A stretch of 64,000 bases of DNA from the NCBI GenBank assembly GCA_017644045.1, contig JAEPMI010000002.1, forward strand, positions 1 to 64,000, written 5' to 3'. The first letter of the stretch is position 1, and every line of letters starts with the position of its first letter. Positions 55,724 through 64,000 of the stretch are shown here, one piece after another. The stretch is from Deltaproteobacteria bacterium (GTDB taxonomy: Bacteria > Myxococcota_A > Polyangia > Polyangiales > Houyiibacteriaceae). Both the position numbers and the translations under genes were made by a program. The notes beneath the pieces are model-generated. The model did not search any database and was not told where the DNA came from. It saw nothing but the letters and a program-made list of their open reading frames with translations.

Positions 55724-57259
55724 CTACTCGGCCGGCTGCCAGCGCAGGACCGGCTTCCGGGCCGCGGTGGCCTCGTCGAGCCGCTTGAGCCGCGTGTGGT
55801 GCGGGGCGCTCTTCACGAGCTCGGGGTTCTCGTTCGCCTCGGCCGCGATCTGGTTCATCGCCGCCACGAACTCGTCCAGCGACTGCCGCGTCTCGGTCTC
55901 GGTCGGCTCGACCAGGAGGGCGTTCTTCACGACCAGCGGGAAGTAGACGGTCGGCGGGTGGAAGCCGAAATCCATGAGCCGCTTGGCGATGTCCATGGTG
56001 GCCACGCCGGTCTCGCGCAGGCGCTTGTCGTTGAGCACGACCTCGTGCATGCAGACGCGGTCGTAGGCCACGTGCCAGGCGTCGCTCAGGCGCGCCCGCA
56101 GGTAGTTCGCGTTCAGCACGGCCAGCTCGCTCGCCGAGGTCAGCCCCTCGGCCCCGAGCTCGCGGATGTACGTGTACGCGCGAACCACCATGCCGAAGTT
56201 CATGTGGAAGGAGCGCATCCGACCGATCGACCCCGGCCGCGAATCGAAGTCGAGCGAGAAGTGCCCATCGTCGCTCTTCTCCACCACCGGTACGGGCGCG
56301 TGCGGATCGAGGAGCGCCTTGTAGGCCACGGGACCGCAGCCGGGACCACCACCGCCGTGCGGCGTGGTGAAGGTCTTGTGGAGGTTCAGCTGCATCACGT
56401 CGATGCCGAAGTCCCCCGGCCGACCGCGACCCATGAGCGCGTTGAGGTTCGCGCCATCGCCGTACACGAGCCCGCCCTTGGCGTGCACCATGTCGGCGAT
56501 CTCCTTGATGTGCGTCTCGAAGAGCCCGACGGTGTTCGGGTTGGTGATCATCACCGCGGCGACGTCGTCGTCGATGAACTCCGCGAGCTTCTCCGGGAAC
56601 ACGATGCCCGACTCGTCGACCGGGAAGGGCACGGCTTTCAGGCCGTTCAAGGCACACGACGCCGGGTTGGTCCCGTGCGCGGTGTCCGGGATGAGCACCT
56701 TCTTCGGGCTCCGTCCCTGCGCCTCGTGGTAGGCGCGGATCATCATCAGACCCGCGAGCTCACCATGAGCGCCCGCCGCCGGATGCAGCGACACGCGGTC
56801 CATGCCGCAGATCTCCGCGAGCGCGCTCTCGAGCCGCCAGATGAGCTCGAGCGCTCCCTGGACGCGCGAGTCCGGCGCGAAGGGGTGCAGGCGCGCGAAG
56901 CCGGGCAGGCGCGCGGCCCACTCGTTGACCTTCGGGTTGTACTTCATCGTGCACGACCCGAGCGGGTACATGCCGAGGTCGATGGCGAAGTTCTGCTGGC
57001 TGAGCCGCACGAAGTGCCGGAAGGCCTCCGGCTCGCTGACCTCGGGCAAGAGCGGCTGGCTCTTTCGAGCCGCCTTGCCGAAGCGCGCGCTCGCATCGAC
57101 GTCCGGGAACTCCGAGCGGGGCGGCAGCGACGCGCCGTGGCGTCCCTTCGCTCCCTGGTCGAAGATCAGAGGGGTCTCGAGCTCCAGGCCCAAGGTGCCG
57201 GCGCCCGCGCGGGGCGCCCGATCGTCATGCTGATGCGCGGTGCTGGTGCTGCCGTCCAC
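55724..57259 (-). CDS. gcvPB: Glycine dehydrogenase (decarboxylating) subunit 2
   Basis: 511 residues from the GTG at 57259 (GGAGG 8 bases upstream). Typical GcvPB: LGMYPLGSCTMKYNPKVNE near the start, AHGTNPASCAL and the PLP Lys in LNLHKTFTTPHGGGGPGCGPV. With GcvPA it forms the P-protein that decarboxylates glycine onto the H-protein lipoyl arm. gcvPA, gcvH and gcvT are not next to it in this window; the neighbour is a divergent lipoprotein gene. Confidence 0.92.
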   Translation of the reverse strand: MDGSTSTAHQHDDRAPRAGAGTLGLELETPLIFDQGAKGRHGASLPPRSEFPDVDASARFGKAARKSQPLLPEVSEPEAFRHFVRLSQQNFAIDLGMYPLGSCTMKYNPKVNEWAARLPGFARLHPFAPDSRVQGALELIWRLESALAEICGMDRVSLHPAAGAHGELAGLMMIRAYHEAQGRSPKKVLIPDTAHGTNPASCALNGLKAVPFPVDESGIVFPEKLAEFIDDDVAAVMITNPNTVGLFETHIKEIADMVHAKGGLVYGDGANLNALMGRGRPGDFGIDVMQLNLHKTFTTPHGGGGPGCGPVAYKALLDPHAPVPVVEKSDDGHFSLDFDSRPGSIGRMRSFHMNFGMVVRAYTYIRELGAEGLTSASELAVLNANYLRARLSDAWHVAYDRVCMHEVVLNDKRLRETGVATMDIAKRLMDFGFHPPTVYFPLVVKNALLVEPTETETRQSLDEFVAAMNQIAAEANENPELVKSAPHHTRLKRLDEATAARKPVLRWQPAE

Positions 57260-57383
57260 GTGTGACCTCCGAGGTGCGCGGAGGCTAGGAACAGCGGACC
57301 GGGCATGCAAGCACAGAGAGCCCCGTGACGCGCGGAAGCGCACGCTCTTGCCGGCCCGGCGCCAGTGTGGGACACCGCTCCCC

Positions 57384-57899
57384 ATGAGAGCAGCGTGGAT
57401 GGGGCTGGCACTGTTGACCGCGTGCGGCGGGGGCCAATGGGGCTACGCGCGCGAGTACACGACCTACGGGGACGAGGACGATCAGGTCGAGGGCACCACC
57501 GAGGTGAACTACGAGGATCTCCGTCGCGACCCCGCGGCCTACGCCTCGGAGACGATCGCCTGGTTCGGAATCGTCGACAAGATGGGCGAGGGCCAGCTCG
57601 AGCTGACCTATCGGACGCTGGCCCCCCGGAACCTCTGCGATGGCGAGTCCGCGGGCTCCTGCCGGGTCACGGTCTCCGAGCGCGCCGGCGGCCCGTTCAC
57701 GGTGAAGGTGGCCCTCGACCCCGCCCACACCGAAGGCCCCGATCGCGTCTGGCAGGGCACCTTGGTCCGCATCGTCGGCAAGCCCACGGGCGAGCTCGAC
57801 CCCGAGACCGGCGGTCCGGTCATCCAGGCCGATTGGTACCGCCACTGGCCCCATGGGCGCTACGTGACCACCGGCGCCCGCGGCTCGATGCGGCGCTGA
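57384..57899 (+). CDS. Small lipoprotein of unknown function
   Basis: 171 residues from the ATG at 57384. Lipobox in MGLALLTACGGG, acidic linker (TTYGDEDDQVEG), then a beta-rich domain (ETIAWFGIVDKM, FTVKVALDP, GTLVRIVGKPTG) with an OB-fold-like strand pattern and a Cys pair. First of three consecutive + strand small lipoprotein genes. Confidence 0.6.
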   Translation: MRAAWMGLALLTACGGGQWGYAREYTTYGDEDDQVEGTTEVNYEDLRRDPAAYASETIAWFGIVDKMGEGQLELTYRTLAPRNLCDGESAGSCRVTVSERAGGPFTVKVALDPAHTEGPDRVWQGTLVRIVGKPTGELDPETGGPVIQADWYRHWPHGRYVTTGARGSMRR

Positions 57900-57970
57900 C
57901 CACGTCTACTGCTATTCTGCAGGCAGACGGCGTGATTGAAGCGCCGCAGGCCTTCAACCGTCGGACCGCC

Positions 57971-58348
57971 ATGCCCAAGTCGCTCCTTCTCTTCGCCGCC
58001 CTCGCCCTCGCTGCCTGCACCAACGGACGCACCGGGGACTACTACTCCCGCTGCGACGCCAACTCCGACTGCGACTCCGACCTGTCGTGCTTCACGGTCG
58101 CCTGGGAGCCCGGCGCCGACGGCGCGATGTGCACCGGCGACTGCGCGACCGACCGGGACTGCCCCGGCAACGGCGCCTGCTACGAGCTCGTCGGCGACCC
58201 GATGGTCGGCCAGCGGGTCTGCTACGAGCGCTGCGAGTTCCTCGAAGACTGCCCGCCCCGCTTCACCTGCGCGGACACGCTCGACGAAGAGGGCAACCCG
58301 ACCGGCGACGCGATCTGTCTGCCCTGCGCGAGCAGCGGCTGTCCCTGA
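57971..58348 (+). CDS. Cys-rich small lipoprotein
   Basis: 125 residues. Signal peptide with lipobox (FAALALAAC), then about 16 Cys in regularly spaced pairs (CDANSDCDSDLSC, CATDRDCPGNGACYE, CEFLEDCPPRFTC, CLPCASSGC), implying a disulphide-knotted extracellular domain. Shares this pattern with the next gene; the two look like a tandem duplication. Confidence 0.65.
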   Translation: MPKSLLLFAALALAACTNGRTGDYYSRCDANSDCDSDLSCFTVAWEPGADGAMCTGDCATDRDCPGNGACYELVGDPMVGQRVCYERCEFLEDCPPRFTCADTLDEEGNPTGDAICLPCASSGCP

Positions 58349-58350
58349 TC

Positions 58351-58692
58351 GTGCGCTGGGCCCTGCTCCTGCTCGGCCTGATCGGCTGCGCCGACGACCC
58401 GCTCTACGGCCCCTGCGACACGGCGAACGACTGCGGCGACCCCGCCGACGGCTGCTACGAGCTCCGCTACGACCGCTCCGACGGCACCACGGCCGAGGGC
58501 CGGACCTGTTCGCTCCGCTGCGGTCGCGACGCGAGCTGCCCGAACGGCGGCCTCTGCCTCGCGCTCGACGGGGACGCGAGCGAGACCTTCCTCTGCTTCG
58601 CGACCTGCGAGACCTCGATGGACTGCTTCGAGGGCCACGCCTGCACCGCGACGACCGGCGGCGCCGGCTCGTCCATCTGCCTACCGCAGTAG
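58351..58692 (+). CDS. Cys-rich small lipoprotein, paralogue of the previous gene
   Basis: 113 residues from the GTG at 58351, two bases after the previous stop. Signal and lipobox (LLLLGLIGC), then Cys-pair repeats (CDTANDCGDPADGCYEL, CGRDASCPNGGLC, CETSMDCFEGHAC). A 14-bp tandem duplication AGCGCTACTGCGCG (58691-58718) covers this gene's stop and the convergent stop of the next. Confidence 0.6.
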   Translation: MRWALLLLGLIGCADDPLYGPCDTANDCGDPADGCYELRYDRSDGTTAEGRTCSLRCGRDASCPNGGLCLALDGDASETFLCFATCETSMDCFEGHACTATTGGAGSSICLPQ

Positions 58693-58708
58693 CGCTACTG
58701 CGCGAGCG

Positions 58709-59650
58709 CTACTGCGCGAGCGCGCGGCTCAGCGCGTCCACGTGCTCGCGCCCGAACTCCGGCGCGAAGAGGTGCGGGAGGCTGATCCGCGGGATGTCCG
58801 GGAGCTGCCGCGAGAGCCGCGCCAGGCTCTGCTCCTGCACGGTCTCGCGACCGGTGCGAATGCGCGCGGCCTCCGCGAGGTTCGCCAGCGGCGAATCGTC
58901 AGCGATGCGCTCGTGGAGCGTGCGGAAGGCCTCCCGCTCGCTCGCGGGGAAGAGCTTCGGCAGCACCTGGTTGAGCACCACCGCAGGCACCGGCATGTGC
59001 AGCTCCTCCGAGAGCGCCTGGTGCAGCTCGAGGGTCTCGCTGACCGGCATCTCCTCGAGGAGCGTCACGACGCAGATCCCCGAGCGCTTCGGATCGCGCA
59101 GCAGCTCGAGCGCGCGCTCGGCCTCGCGGCGCAGCAGCCCGGGCGGCGCCACGTCGACGATCACCTGCGGCACCCGGAGCATGTCCAGGCCGTGACCGGT
59201 CGCCGGCGCGTCCAGGATGACCAGGTCGTACTCGCCCTTGGCACCGGGCCCGTGACCGACCGCGTGGAAGTAGGCCTTGCCGAGCATGGCCCACGCCTCG
59301 ACCCCGGGCGTGCCCCGGAGGAAGGCCCGCACGAGCCGGTTCTCGAAGATCGCCTCGTAGAGCGCCTTGATCTTCAGGATCATCATCCCGTACTCGCGCA
59401 TCGCCGCGGTCGGGGTCATGTTCACCGCGTCCAGGTTCGGCGCGACGGTGACGACCTCGTCGCCGATCGGCGGGACGCCGAGCAGGTTGCTCAGCCGCTC
59501 CTTGGCGTTCGCCATGGCGACCAGCGTCTTCTTGCCCTTCGACGCCGCGGCGAGGCCGAGCGCCGCGCTCACGGTGGTCTTCCCCACGCCGCCCTTGCCG
59601 CAGACGAAGAGGAACTCGTGATCGAGCAGTTTGGAGGGCTCGGAGGCCAA
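58709..59650 (-). CDS. ArsA/GET3-like ATPase
   Basis: 313 residues, TTG start. Deviant Walker A (CGKGGVGKTT, ~17-26), switch II LVILDAPATGHGLDML. The switch I DPAH motif of true ArsA/Get3 is replaced by NAKERLSNL. No Cys pair for metalloid binding is apparent. The family couples ATP hydrolysis to anion or tail-anchored-protein handling; in Myxococcota such ATPases usually occur without arsenic genes. Lies 56 bases after the STAND/TPR regulator on the same strand. Confidence 0.8.
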   Translation of the reverse strand: MASEPSKLLDHEFLFVCGKGGVGKTTVSAALGLAAASKGKKTLVAMANAKERLSNLLGVPPIGDEVVTVAPNLDAVNMTPTAAMREYGMMILKIKALYEAIFENRLVRAFLRGTPGVEAWAMLGKAYFHAVGHGPGAKGEYDLVILDAPATGHGLDMLRVPQVIVDVAPPGLLRREAERALELLRDPKRSGICVVTLLEEMPVSETLELHQALSEELHMPVPAVVLNQVLPKLFPASEREAFRTLHERIADDSPLANLAEAARIRTGRETVQEQSLARLSRQLPDIPRISLPHLFAPEFGREHVDALSRALAQ

Positions 59651-59706
59651 AGCGCGCGGACCATAGCAGCCGGTGGGCCCGGCGCATCCCGCGGATTCGC
59701 GGGCGG

Positions 59707-62151
59707 TCAGTCTCGGGGGACGTCGATCCGGCAGGCCACCAGCCGATACCCGTCGTCCTGGCGCTCGAGGTGCGCCGCCATGCCGAGCTTCCGCAGGGTC
59801 GCCAGCGCCACGTGCAGGCGGTTCATCGCCGCCTTGGTCACCGAACGGCTCCCCGGCCAGCCCGCGGCCACCAGTTCGCCCGCCGACACGTGCCCACCCG
59901 GGTCGCTCCGCAGCGCCACCGCCAGCGCGGCCACGATCCCCGAGAGCGCGCTCCGGCCGGACAGGTCGAGCGACTCGCCGCCGGGGAGCAGGACCCGCGA
60001 CCCATCGAGCGCGACCCGGGCCTCCGTGCTCGCGCGCTCGGCGCGTTCGAGGGCCATCGTGAGCACCCGTCGCGCCATGCGGGCGTCGTCGCCCTCCGCC
60101 GGTCGCTGCCGGTCGACCTCGACCGCGGCTCCGGCCCGAGCCCTGGCGAGCGCGAGGTGCTCGAGGTGGATCGCCAACGCGGAGCTCAGCCCCGGCTCGC
60201 TCAGCGGCTCGGCCAGATCGCTCGCTCGTGCGAAGGCGACCTCGGCGAGCTCGAGCTCGTCGAGTGTGGCGAGCGCGACCCCGAGCAACATCTTCGCGAG
60301 GGCGCGCTCGCGCTGGTCGCCGGCTTCCGCGGCGAGGCGAACGGCCGCCTCCGCTTCTCGGCGTGCATCGAGGGGGCGCGAGCGCTGGAGCGCCAGGGCG
60401 GCGAGGTCCAGGTGCGCGATGGCCTCGAAGCGACGCTGGCCGAGCGGGAGGTGCAGCTCGAGCGCCTGCCGTGTGAGCGCCTCCGCGCGGTCGAGCTCGC
60501 CTCGCTCTTGGAGGAGCAGCGCGAGGTTCTGGAGCGCGGCCGCCTCGCCGAGCACGTCCTCCGCCGCTCGCGACCCGGCGACGGCGCGTTGGTAGAGCGC
60601 CTCGGCGTCGTCCAGCTCACCGCGCTCCGCGCTCAGCCCAGCCAGCGACGCGGTGACGCGCGCCCGCTGCGCGAGGTCCGTCGCACTCTCCAGCGCCTGC
60701 CGGTAGAAGGTCTCGCTCCGAGCCGAGTCCCCGTGATGGCGCCAGTGGTCGGCCAGGCTCGTCGCGGCATGCGCCGTCCGACCGGCATCGCCGAGCTCTT
60801 CCGCCATCGCGAGGGCGCGCTCGTAGTCGCGATGGCTCTCCTCGGGGCGAGCGACCCGCGCCCGAAGGCGACCTCGGAGCAACAACGCATCCACGAGGGT
60901 CGCGCTCGCTCCCTCGTCCTCTCGGAGCACGGCGTCGATCCGCTCGAGCGTCTCGGGGACCGGCCCACGGGCCAGTGCGACCTGCGCCGAGACCACGCCG
61001 AGCTTCATCGCGACCGACCCGTCGGGCGCCGCACCCATCGCGGCGTTCACGTCGGCAGCCAATCGCCCGAGCGCGAGCGTGGACTCGCGATCGCCCCAGG
61101 TCCGAAGGAGCTCGCTCGCTCGCGCCTCGACGTGCGCGACGTAACGCGCGACCCGCCCGGGATCGCTCGCCGCTCGTTCGCGGACGTAGGCTCTGACGAC
61201 CCGCAGCAGGCGATAGCGATGGCCGCCGGGGTCCGCGTCGATCTGCAGCCACGAACGATCGCGCAACGCGGCCAACATCGTCGGCGCCCCCTCGCTCGCG
61301 AGCACGGCGCGGAAGTCGGCCAGGTCGGGCGCGCTCTCGAAGAGCGCGAGCACTGCCAGCGCCTCCCGTCCGCCTTCGTCCAGCAGCGCCCAGGAGAGAT
61401 CGAGCGCTGCTTCCAGCGACTCGTGGCGCGCATCAGCGGCGCGGTCCGGCGAGGCGAGGCGCAGCGAGTGCTCTCGAAGAGACGCGAGCAGGTCGCTCGC
61501 GCCGAGCGCAGCGAGCTGGGCCGCGGCCATCTCGAGCGCGAGGGGCAAGCGGTCGAGCAACTCGGCGATTCGACCGACGAGCGACCGCTCCTCCGGCCGC
61601 AGCGGCTCGCCGCGCGCATGCTCGGCGCGCCGTTCGAAGAGCTGCTCGGCGTCGGTCGCCCCGAGCGGCTCGAGCCGCAGCACGACCTCGCCCGCACCGC
61701 CGAGCCGCTCGCGTGTCCCGACCAGACACCGGAGCCGCGGCGTGCGCGCGAGCCAGAGCGGCAGCCAGCGCGAGAGGACTGGCACCGCGTGCTCCGCGTC
61801 GTCGAGCACGAGGATCGCGTCCCGTCCATGAAGCGCCGCGCCGAGCGCATCGCCGGACTGCGGGAGCGCGAGGGCGTCGACGTTCGGGAGCGAGGCGGCG
61901 ATTCGTGCGCAGACCGTGGCCTCGCCCTCGGCGCCCGAGAGCGACGAGACCCAGATGCCGCCGGGCGCCTCGCCCGGGGTCACGCTGGCCGCGAGGGCCG
62001 CGAGCAGCCGTGACTTCCCGACACCGACCGGCCCCGACACGGTCAGCCAGCGCGTCCCTTCCGCGAGGAGCTCCTGAGCGCGCTCGAGCGCGGCGTCCCG
62101 ACCGATGAGCTCGGTCAGAGGCTCGCTCACGTTGCTGTCCCAGGTCCCCAT
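59707..62151 (-). CDS. STAND-type ATPase regulator: NACHT/AAA + TPR + C-terminal winged helix
   Basis: 814 residues. Walker A GPVGVGKSRLL (40-50) and Walker B AILVLDDAE (~112-120), then a helical linker, tetratricopeptide repeats (~380-640, e.g. ALAMAEELGDAGRTAHAATSLAD) and a C-terminal winged-helix domain (~705-800: SALSGIVAALAVALRSDPGGHVSAGELVAAGWPG, RLHVALATLRKLGM, GYRL) of the OmpR/SARP type. A DNA-binding end at the C-terminus inverts the SARP order. Presumed signal-activated transcription factor; ligand unknown. Confidence 0.82.
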   Translation of the reverse strand: MGTWDSNVSEPLTELIGRDAALERAQELLAEGTRWLTVSGPVGVGKSRLLAALAASVTPGEAPGGIWVSSLSGAEGEATVCARIAASLPNVDALALPQSGDALGAALHGRDAILVLDDAEHAVPVLSRWLPLWLARTPRLRCLVGTRERLGGAGEVVLRLEPLGATDAEQLFERRAEHARGEPLRPEERSLVGRIAELLDRLPLALEMAAAQLAALGASDLLASLREHSLRLASPDRAADARHESLEAALDLSWALLDEGGREALAVLALFESAPDLADFRAVLASEGAPTMLAALRDRSWLQIDADPGGHRYRLLRVVRAYVRERAASDPGRVARYVAHVEARASELLRTWGDRESTLALGRLAADVNAAMGAAPDGSVAMKLGVVSAQVALARGPVPETLERIDAVLREDEGASATLVDALLLRGRLRARVARPEESHRDYERALAMAEELGDAGRTAHAATSLADHWRHHGDSARSETFYRQALESATDLAQRARVTASLAGLSAERGELDDAEALYQRAVAGSRAAEDVLGEAAALQNLALLLQERGELDRAEALTRQALELHLPLGQRRFEAIAHLDLAALALQRSRPLDARREAEAAVRLAAEAGDQRERALAKMLLGVALATLDELELAEVAFARASDLAEPLSEPGLSSALAIHLEHLALARARAGAAVEVDRQRPAEGDDARMARRVLTMALERAERASTEARVALDGSRVLLPGGESLDLSGRSALSGIVAALAVALRSDPGGHVSAGELVAAGWPGSRSVTKAAMNRLHVALATLRKLGMAAHLERQDDGYRLVACRIDVPRD

Positions 62152-62199
62152 GGCCTGCGCGCAGCTTCCCCCAAGAGGGGCAACCGGCCAAGCCCGAGC

Positions 62200-63006
62200 T
62201 CAGAGCACTTCGGCGAGGTAGTCGGCGACCAGGGCCTCGGTCTCGGGGGCTGCCGTGAAGAGTCCGGTGCCGTGTGCGCCGGGGGAGATCTCTTCGAAGC
62301 GCCAGGTCGTGGGCGCGCTCGCGGCGACGCTCTCGTTCCAGGCGGCCTCGCCCGACGGGTAGACGAAGAGCGCGTTGGGTCCGATCGCCGAGTCCGAGAT
62401 CTCGTTCTGGTTGGTCGTGTACCCGCCGCCCGAGAGCAGCACGACGCCGCGCGGCTCTTCGACCGTGCGGGCCATCTCCGCGAAGACGGTGAAGTCGAGC
62501 AGCGTCGTCGTTCCGTTGGACGCGCCGACCACGCCGATGCGCGTCTCGTCGGGCGCGAGCTCGCCGGCCAGCAGCCACTCCACGGCGCCCTTGGCGTCGA
62601 GCACTCCGTCGGGCCCCTCGTACGCGTCGACCGCGTCACCTTCGGAGCCACCCGCGCCGCGCCGATCGACGTTGAGCACGGTGATGCCGCGGCAGTAGAG
62701 CGCCTCGATGAAGCTGCTCGGGTAGTTGGCCCGCGTGTTCGACGGCGGGATCATGTGCAGGAGCACCGCCGCGGGCGAGCCCGTCGCGACCGGATAGTGG
62801 TCGGCCTCGAGCATCAGCCCGTCGTCGGTGGTGAAGCTCACCACCTGTGCCGCGGGCAGAGTGCAGCCGGCATCAGCCGCCGCGTCCGCGGCTTCGAACG
62901 CATCGACCGGATCCGAGGCAGCATCGACCCCGAGATCGGTCTCGGGTGAGGAGTCGTCGCCGCACGCGACGAGCGCGCACCCGATGAGCAGAAGCAACCA
63001 GCGCAT
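62200..63006 (-). CDS. Lipoprotein alpha/beta hydrolase
   Basis: 268 residues from the ATG at 63006. Lipobox LVAC (Cys15), Asp/Ala-rich linker (~20-45), then a serine hydrolase fold: LLHMIPPSN, nucleophile GASNG (Ser163) and likely catalytic His in PGAHGTGLF (~247). Dienelactone-hydrolase/BAAT-like layout. Anchored at the outer membrane or periplasmic face; substrate unknown. 48 bases before the STAND regulator on the same strand. Confidence 0.75.
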   Translation of the reverse strand: MRWLLLLIGCALVACGDDSSPETDLGVDAASDPVDAFEAADAAADAGCTLPAAQVVSFTTDDGLMLEADHYPVATGSPAAVLLHMIPPSNTRANYPSSFIEALYCRGITVLNVDRRGAGGSEGDAVDAYEGPDGVLDAKGAVEWLLAGELAPDETRIGVVGASNGTTTLLDFTVFAEMARTVEEPRGVVLLSGGGYTTNQNEISDSAIGPNALFVYPSGEAAWNESVAASAPTTWRFEEISPGAHGTGLFTAAPETEALVADYLAEVL

Positions 63007-63052
63007 ACCGGAGTATGCCGGTCTCGAAGCGCGCCGCCACAAGAGCCGAACC

Positions 63053-64000
63053 TCAGCGCTCGGGTGCCTTGGAGAGGATCGCGCCATCGTCACCGACCGC
63101 CCAGACGTGGCCGTCGGGCGTTCCGTCCACGGCTTGCAGGATGGGCCGCCAGATCGGTGGGTCCGCGCAGACCTGGGTCCACTCGTCACCATCCCAGTGG
63201 AGAATGCCCGCGCCGACCGCCCAGGCGTCGTCCTCGTTGCGAACCCAGACATCGTGCAACGAGACGCCATCCCACCGATCGACCACCAACTGCCACTCGG
63301 CGCCGTCCCAGTGGACGATGCTCCCGTTGATGCCGACCATCCACACGTCGTCCGAGCCGCTCCCGGAGACGCCATGGAAGTCGTCCTCGACGTCGAGCTG
63401 GGTCTCGCTCCAGGACTCGCCGTCCCAATGGACGGCGTAGCCTCGGTTCCCGGCAGCCCAGATGTCGTCGTCGCTCGCGGCCCACACGGCGTTCAGCCCG
63501 TTCATGTTGGCGCCCTCGACGTCGCCGAGGTCGACGTCCATCCACTCCCCGTCGAAGCGGCTGAGCAGGATCCCGCGGGTCCCGTGACCGCCGACGGCCC
63601 AAGCACGCCCGTCCTCCGCGATGTGGATGTCGTTCGCGAAGGTCATCGGCCCGCCCGCCCAGGCGTCACTCACCGGCGACCACTCGCTCCCGTCCCAGTC
63701 ACGGGTGGTTCCCGTCCGATCGGTGACGCGCACCGCGCCCGTCGCCGTGGGCCAGATCTGCGCGCGGAGCTCTTCGCCCACGCGGCTCCACGTCTCGCCT
63801 TCGCGGCGGAACACGCCATCCCAGCTCACCGCCCACACGTCGTCCGGGGCGACGACGATCACGTCCGAGAGGCTCTCGTGGGTGAGGCCGTTCGCGAGGG
63901 TCCAGCGCCTGCCGTCCCAGTGGGAGACGACCCCGTCGCGGCCAGCCGCCCAGATGTCGTTCGGCCCCGCGCCCCACAGACCCATGAAGGCGTCCGACGC
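63053..64000 (-). CDS. Beta-propeller-type repeat protein, partial
   Basis: Reading frame open to the window edge; the start lies outside. About seven blocks each contain DDVWAVG/DDIWAAG and HWDGxxW (e.g. NDIWAAGRDGVVSHWDGRRWT, DDIWAAGNRGYAVHWDGESWS), the pattern of myxobacterial secreted WD-like/kelch-like propellers. Probably the C-terminal part of a surface or lipid-anchored protein of unknown ligand. Confidence 0.75.
   Translation of the reverse strand, partial: ASDAFMGLWGAGPNDIWAAGRDGVVSHWDGRRWTLANGLTHESLSDVIVVAPDDVWAVSWDGVFRREGETWSRVGEELRAQIWPTATGAVRVTDRTGTTRDWDGSEWSPVSDAWAGGPMTFANDIHIAEDGRAWAVGGHGTRGILLSRFDGEWMDVDLGDVEGANMNGLNAVWAASDDDIWAAGNRGYAVHWDGESWSETQLDVEDDFHGVSGSGSDDVWMVGINGSIVHWDGAEWQLVVDRWDGVSLHDVWVRNEDDAWAVGAGILHWDGDEWTQVCADPPIWRPILQAVDGTPDGHVWAVGDDGAILSKAPER

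Noticed and set aside
57260-57383. Glycine riboswitch in front of gcvPB
   Set aside because: Only 124 bases separate gcvPB from the divergent lipoprotein gene and no tandem aptamer-like pairing was seen.
58709-59650. Arsenical pump ATPase ArsA
   Set aside because: No arsB/arsR/arsD nearby, no metal-binding Cys and altered switch I; only the family level is supported.
59770-62013. 747-codon frame opposite the STAND regulator
   Set aside because: Regulator has Walker motifs, TPRs and winged helix; the opposite frame is Arg/Leu/Glu-rich noise.

Overview
The window is high-GC bacterial chromosome (many stretches above 70 % G+C, almost every third codon position G or C, many GTG starts). The gene content points to Myxococcota, most likely a Polyangia/Sandaracinus-like lineage. 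It holds at least a dozen predicted lipoproteins, two IgGFc-binding-type lipoproteins, three Ser/Thr kinases, two proteins ending in a MYXO-CTERM-like Cys/TM/Arg tail, and a protein resembling the Myxococcales-restricted TIGR02265 family. The taxonomic call is inference from gene content. I saw no rRNA, tRNA or CRISPR array.

Layout. 0-16 kb: glycosyltransferase, IgGFc-type lipoprotein, NifU-like domain, BamE-like lipoprotein, the fadI-fadJ beta-oxidation pair, MoaA, a receiver-like protein, a cytochrome c lipoprotein, a repeat-packed spacer (12.85-13.35 kb), and a lipoprotein coupled to a macrodomain-like protein. 16-18 kb: a membrane Ser/Thr kinase. 18.0-31.4 kb: one eight-gene operon, nearly all junctions overlapping by a few bases: coiled-coil membrane protein, MoxR ATPase, membrane protein, ABC ATPase, ABC permease, DUF58 protein and two vWA membrane proteins. 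32.4-35.8 kb: a second fully overlapping four-gene operon of envelope proteins: barrel-like, zinc-phospholipase-like with MYXO-CTERM tail, BMP-type binding lipoprotein, barrel-like. 36-49 kb: POT transporter, hydrolase, secreted serine protease, two more kinases, amidohydrolase, AlgH/YqgE.

49.4-53.6 kb is a lower-GC island. It carries a Hint-HNH(AHH) polymorphic toxin whose best start codon is out of frame by one base, an overlapping ankyrin-SUFU immunity gene, a Y1-type transposase, and a truncated second copy of the immunity gene. 53.6-64 kb: second IgGFc-type lipoprotein, a lone gcvPB, small Cys-rich lipoproteins, an ArsA-like ATPase, a STAND/TPR regulator with a C-terminal winged helix, a lipoprotein hydrolase and the end of a beta-propeller protein cut by the window edge.

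Three dispersed intergenic repeat families recur: a 39-bp element built on AACTCAAGAGCGTCCC with flanking hexamer tracts; a CCTCAC-tract element wrapped round a terminator hairpin; and copies of GACGATCGTCCCC. The toxin-immunity island, the four-gene envelope operon and the 39-bp repeat family are the most promising places for undescribed biology.
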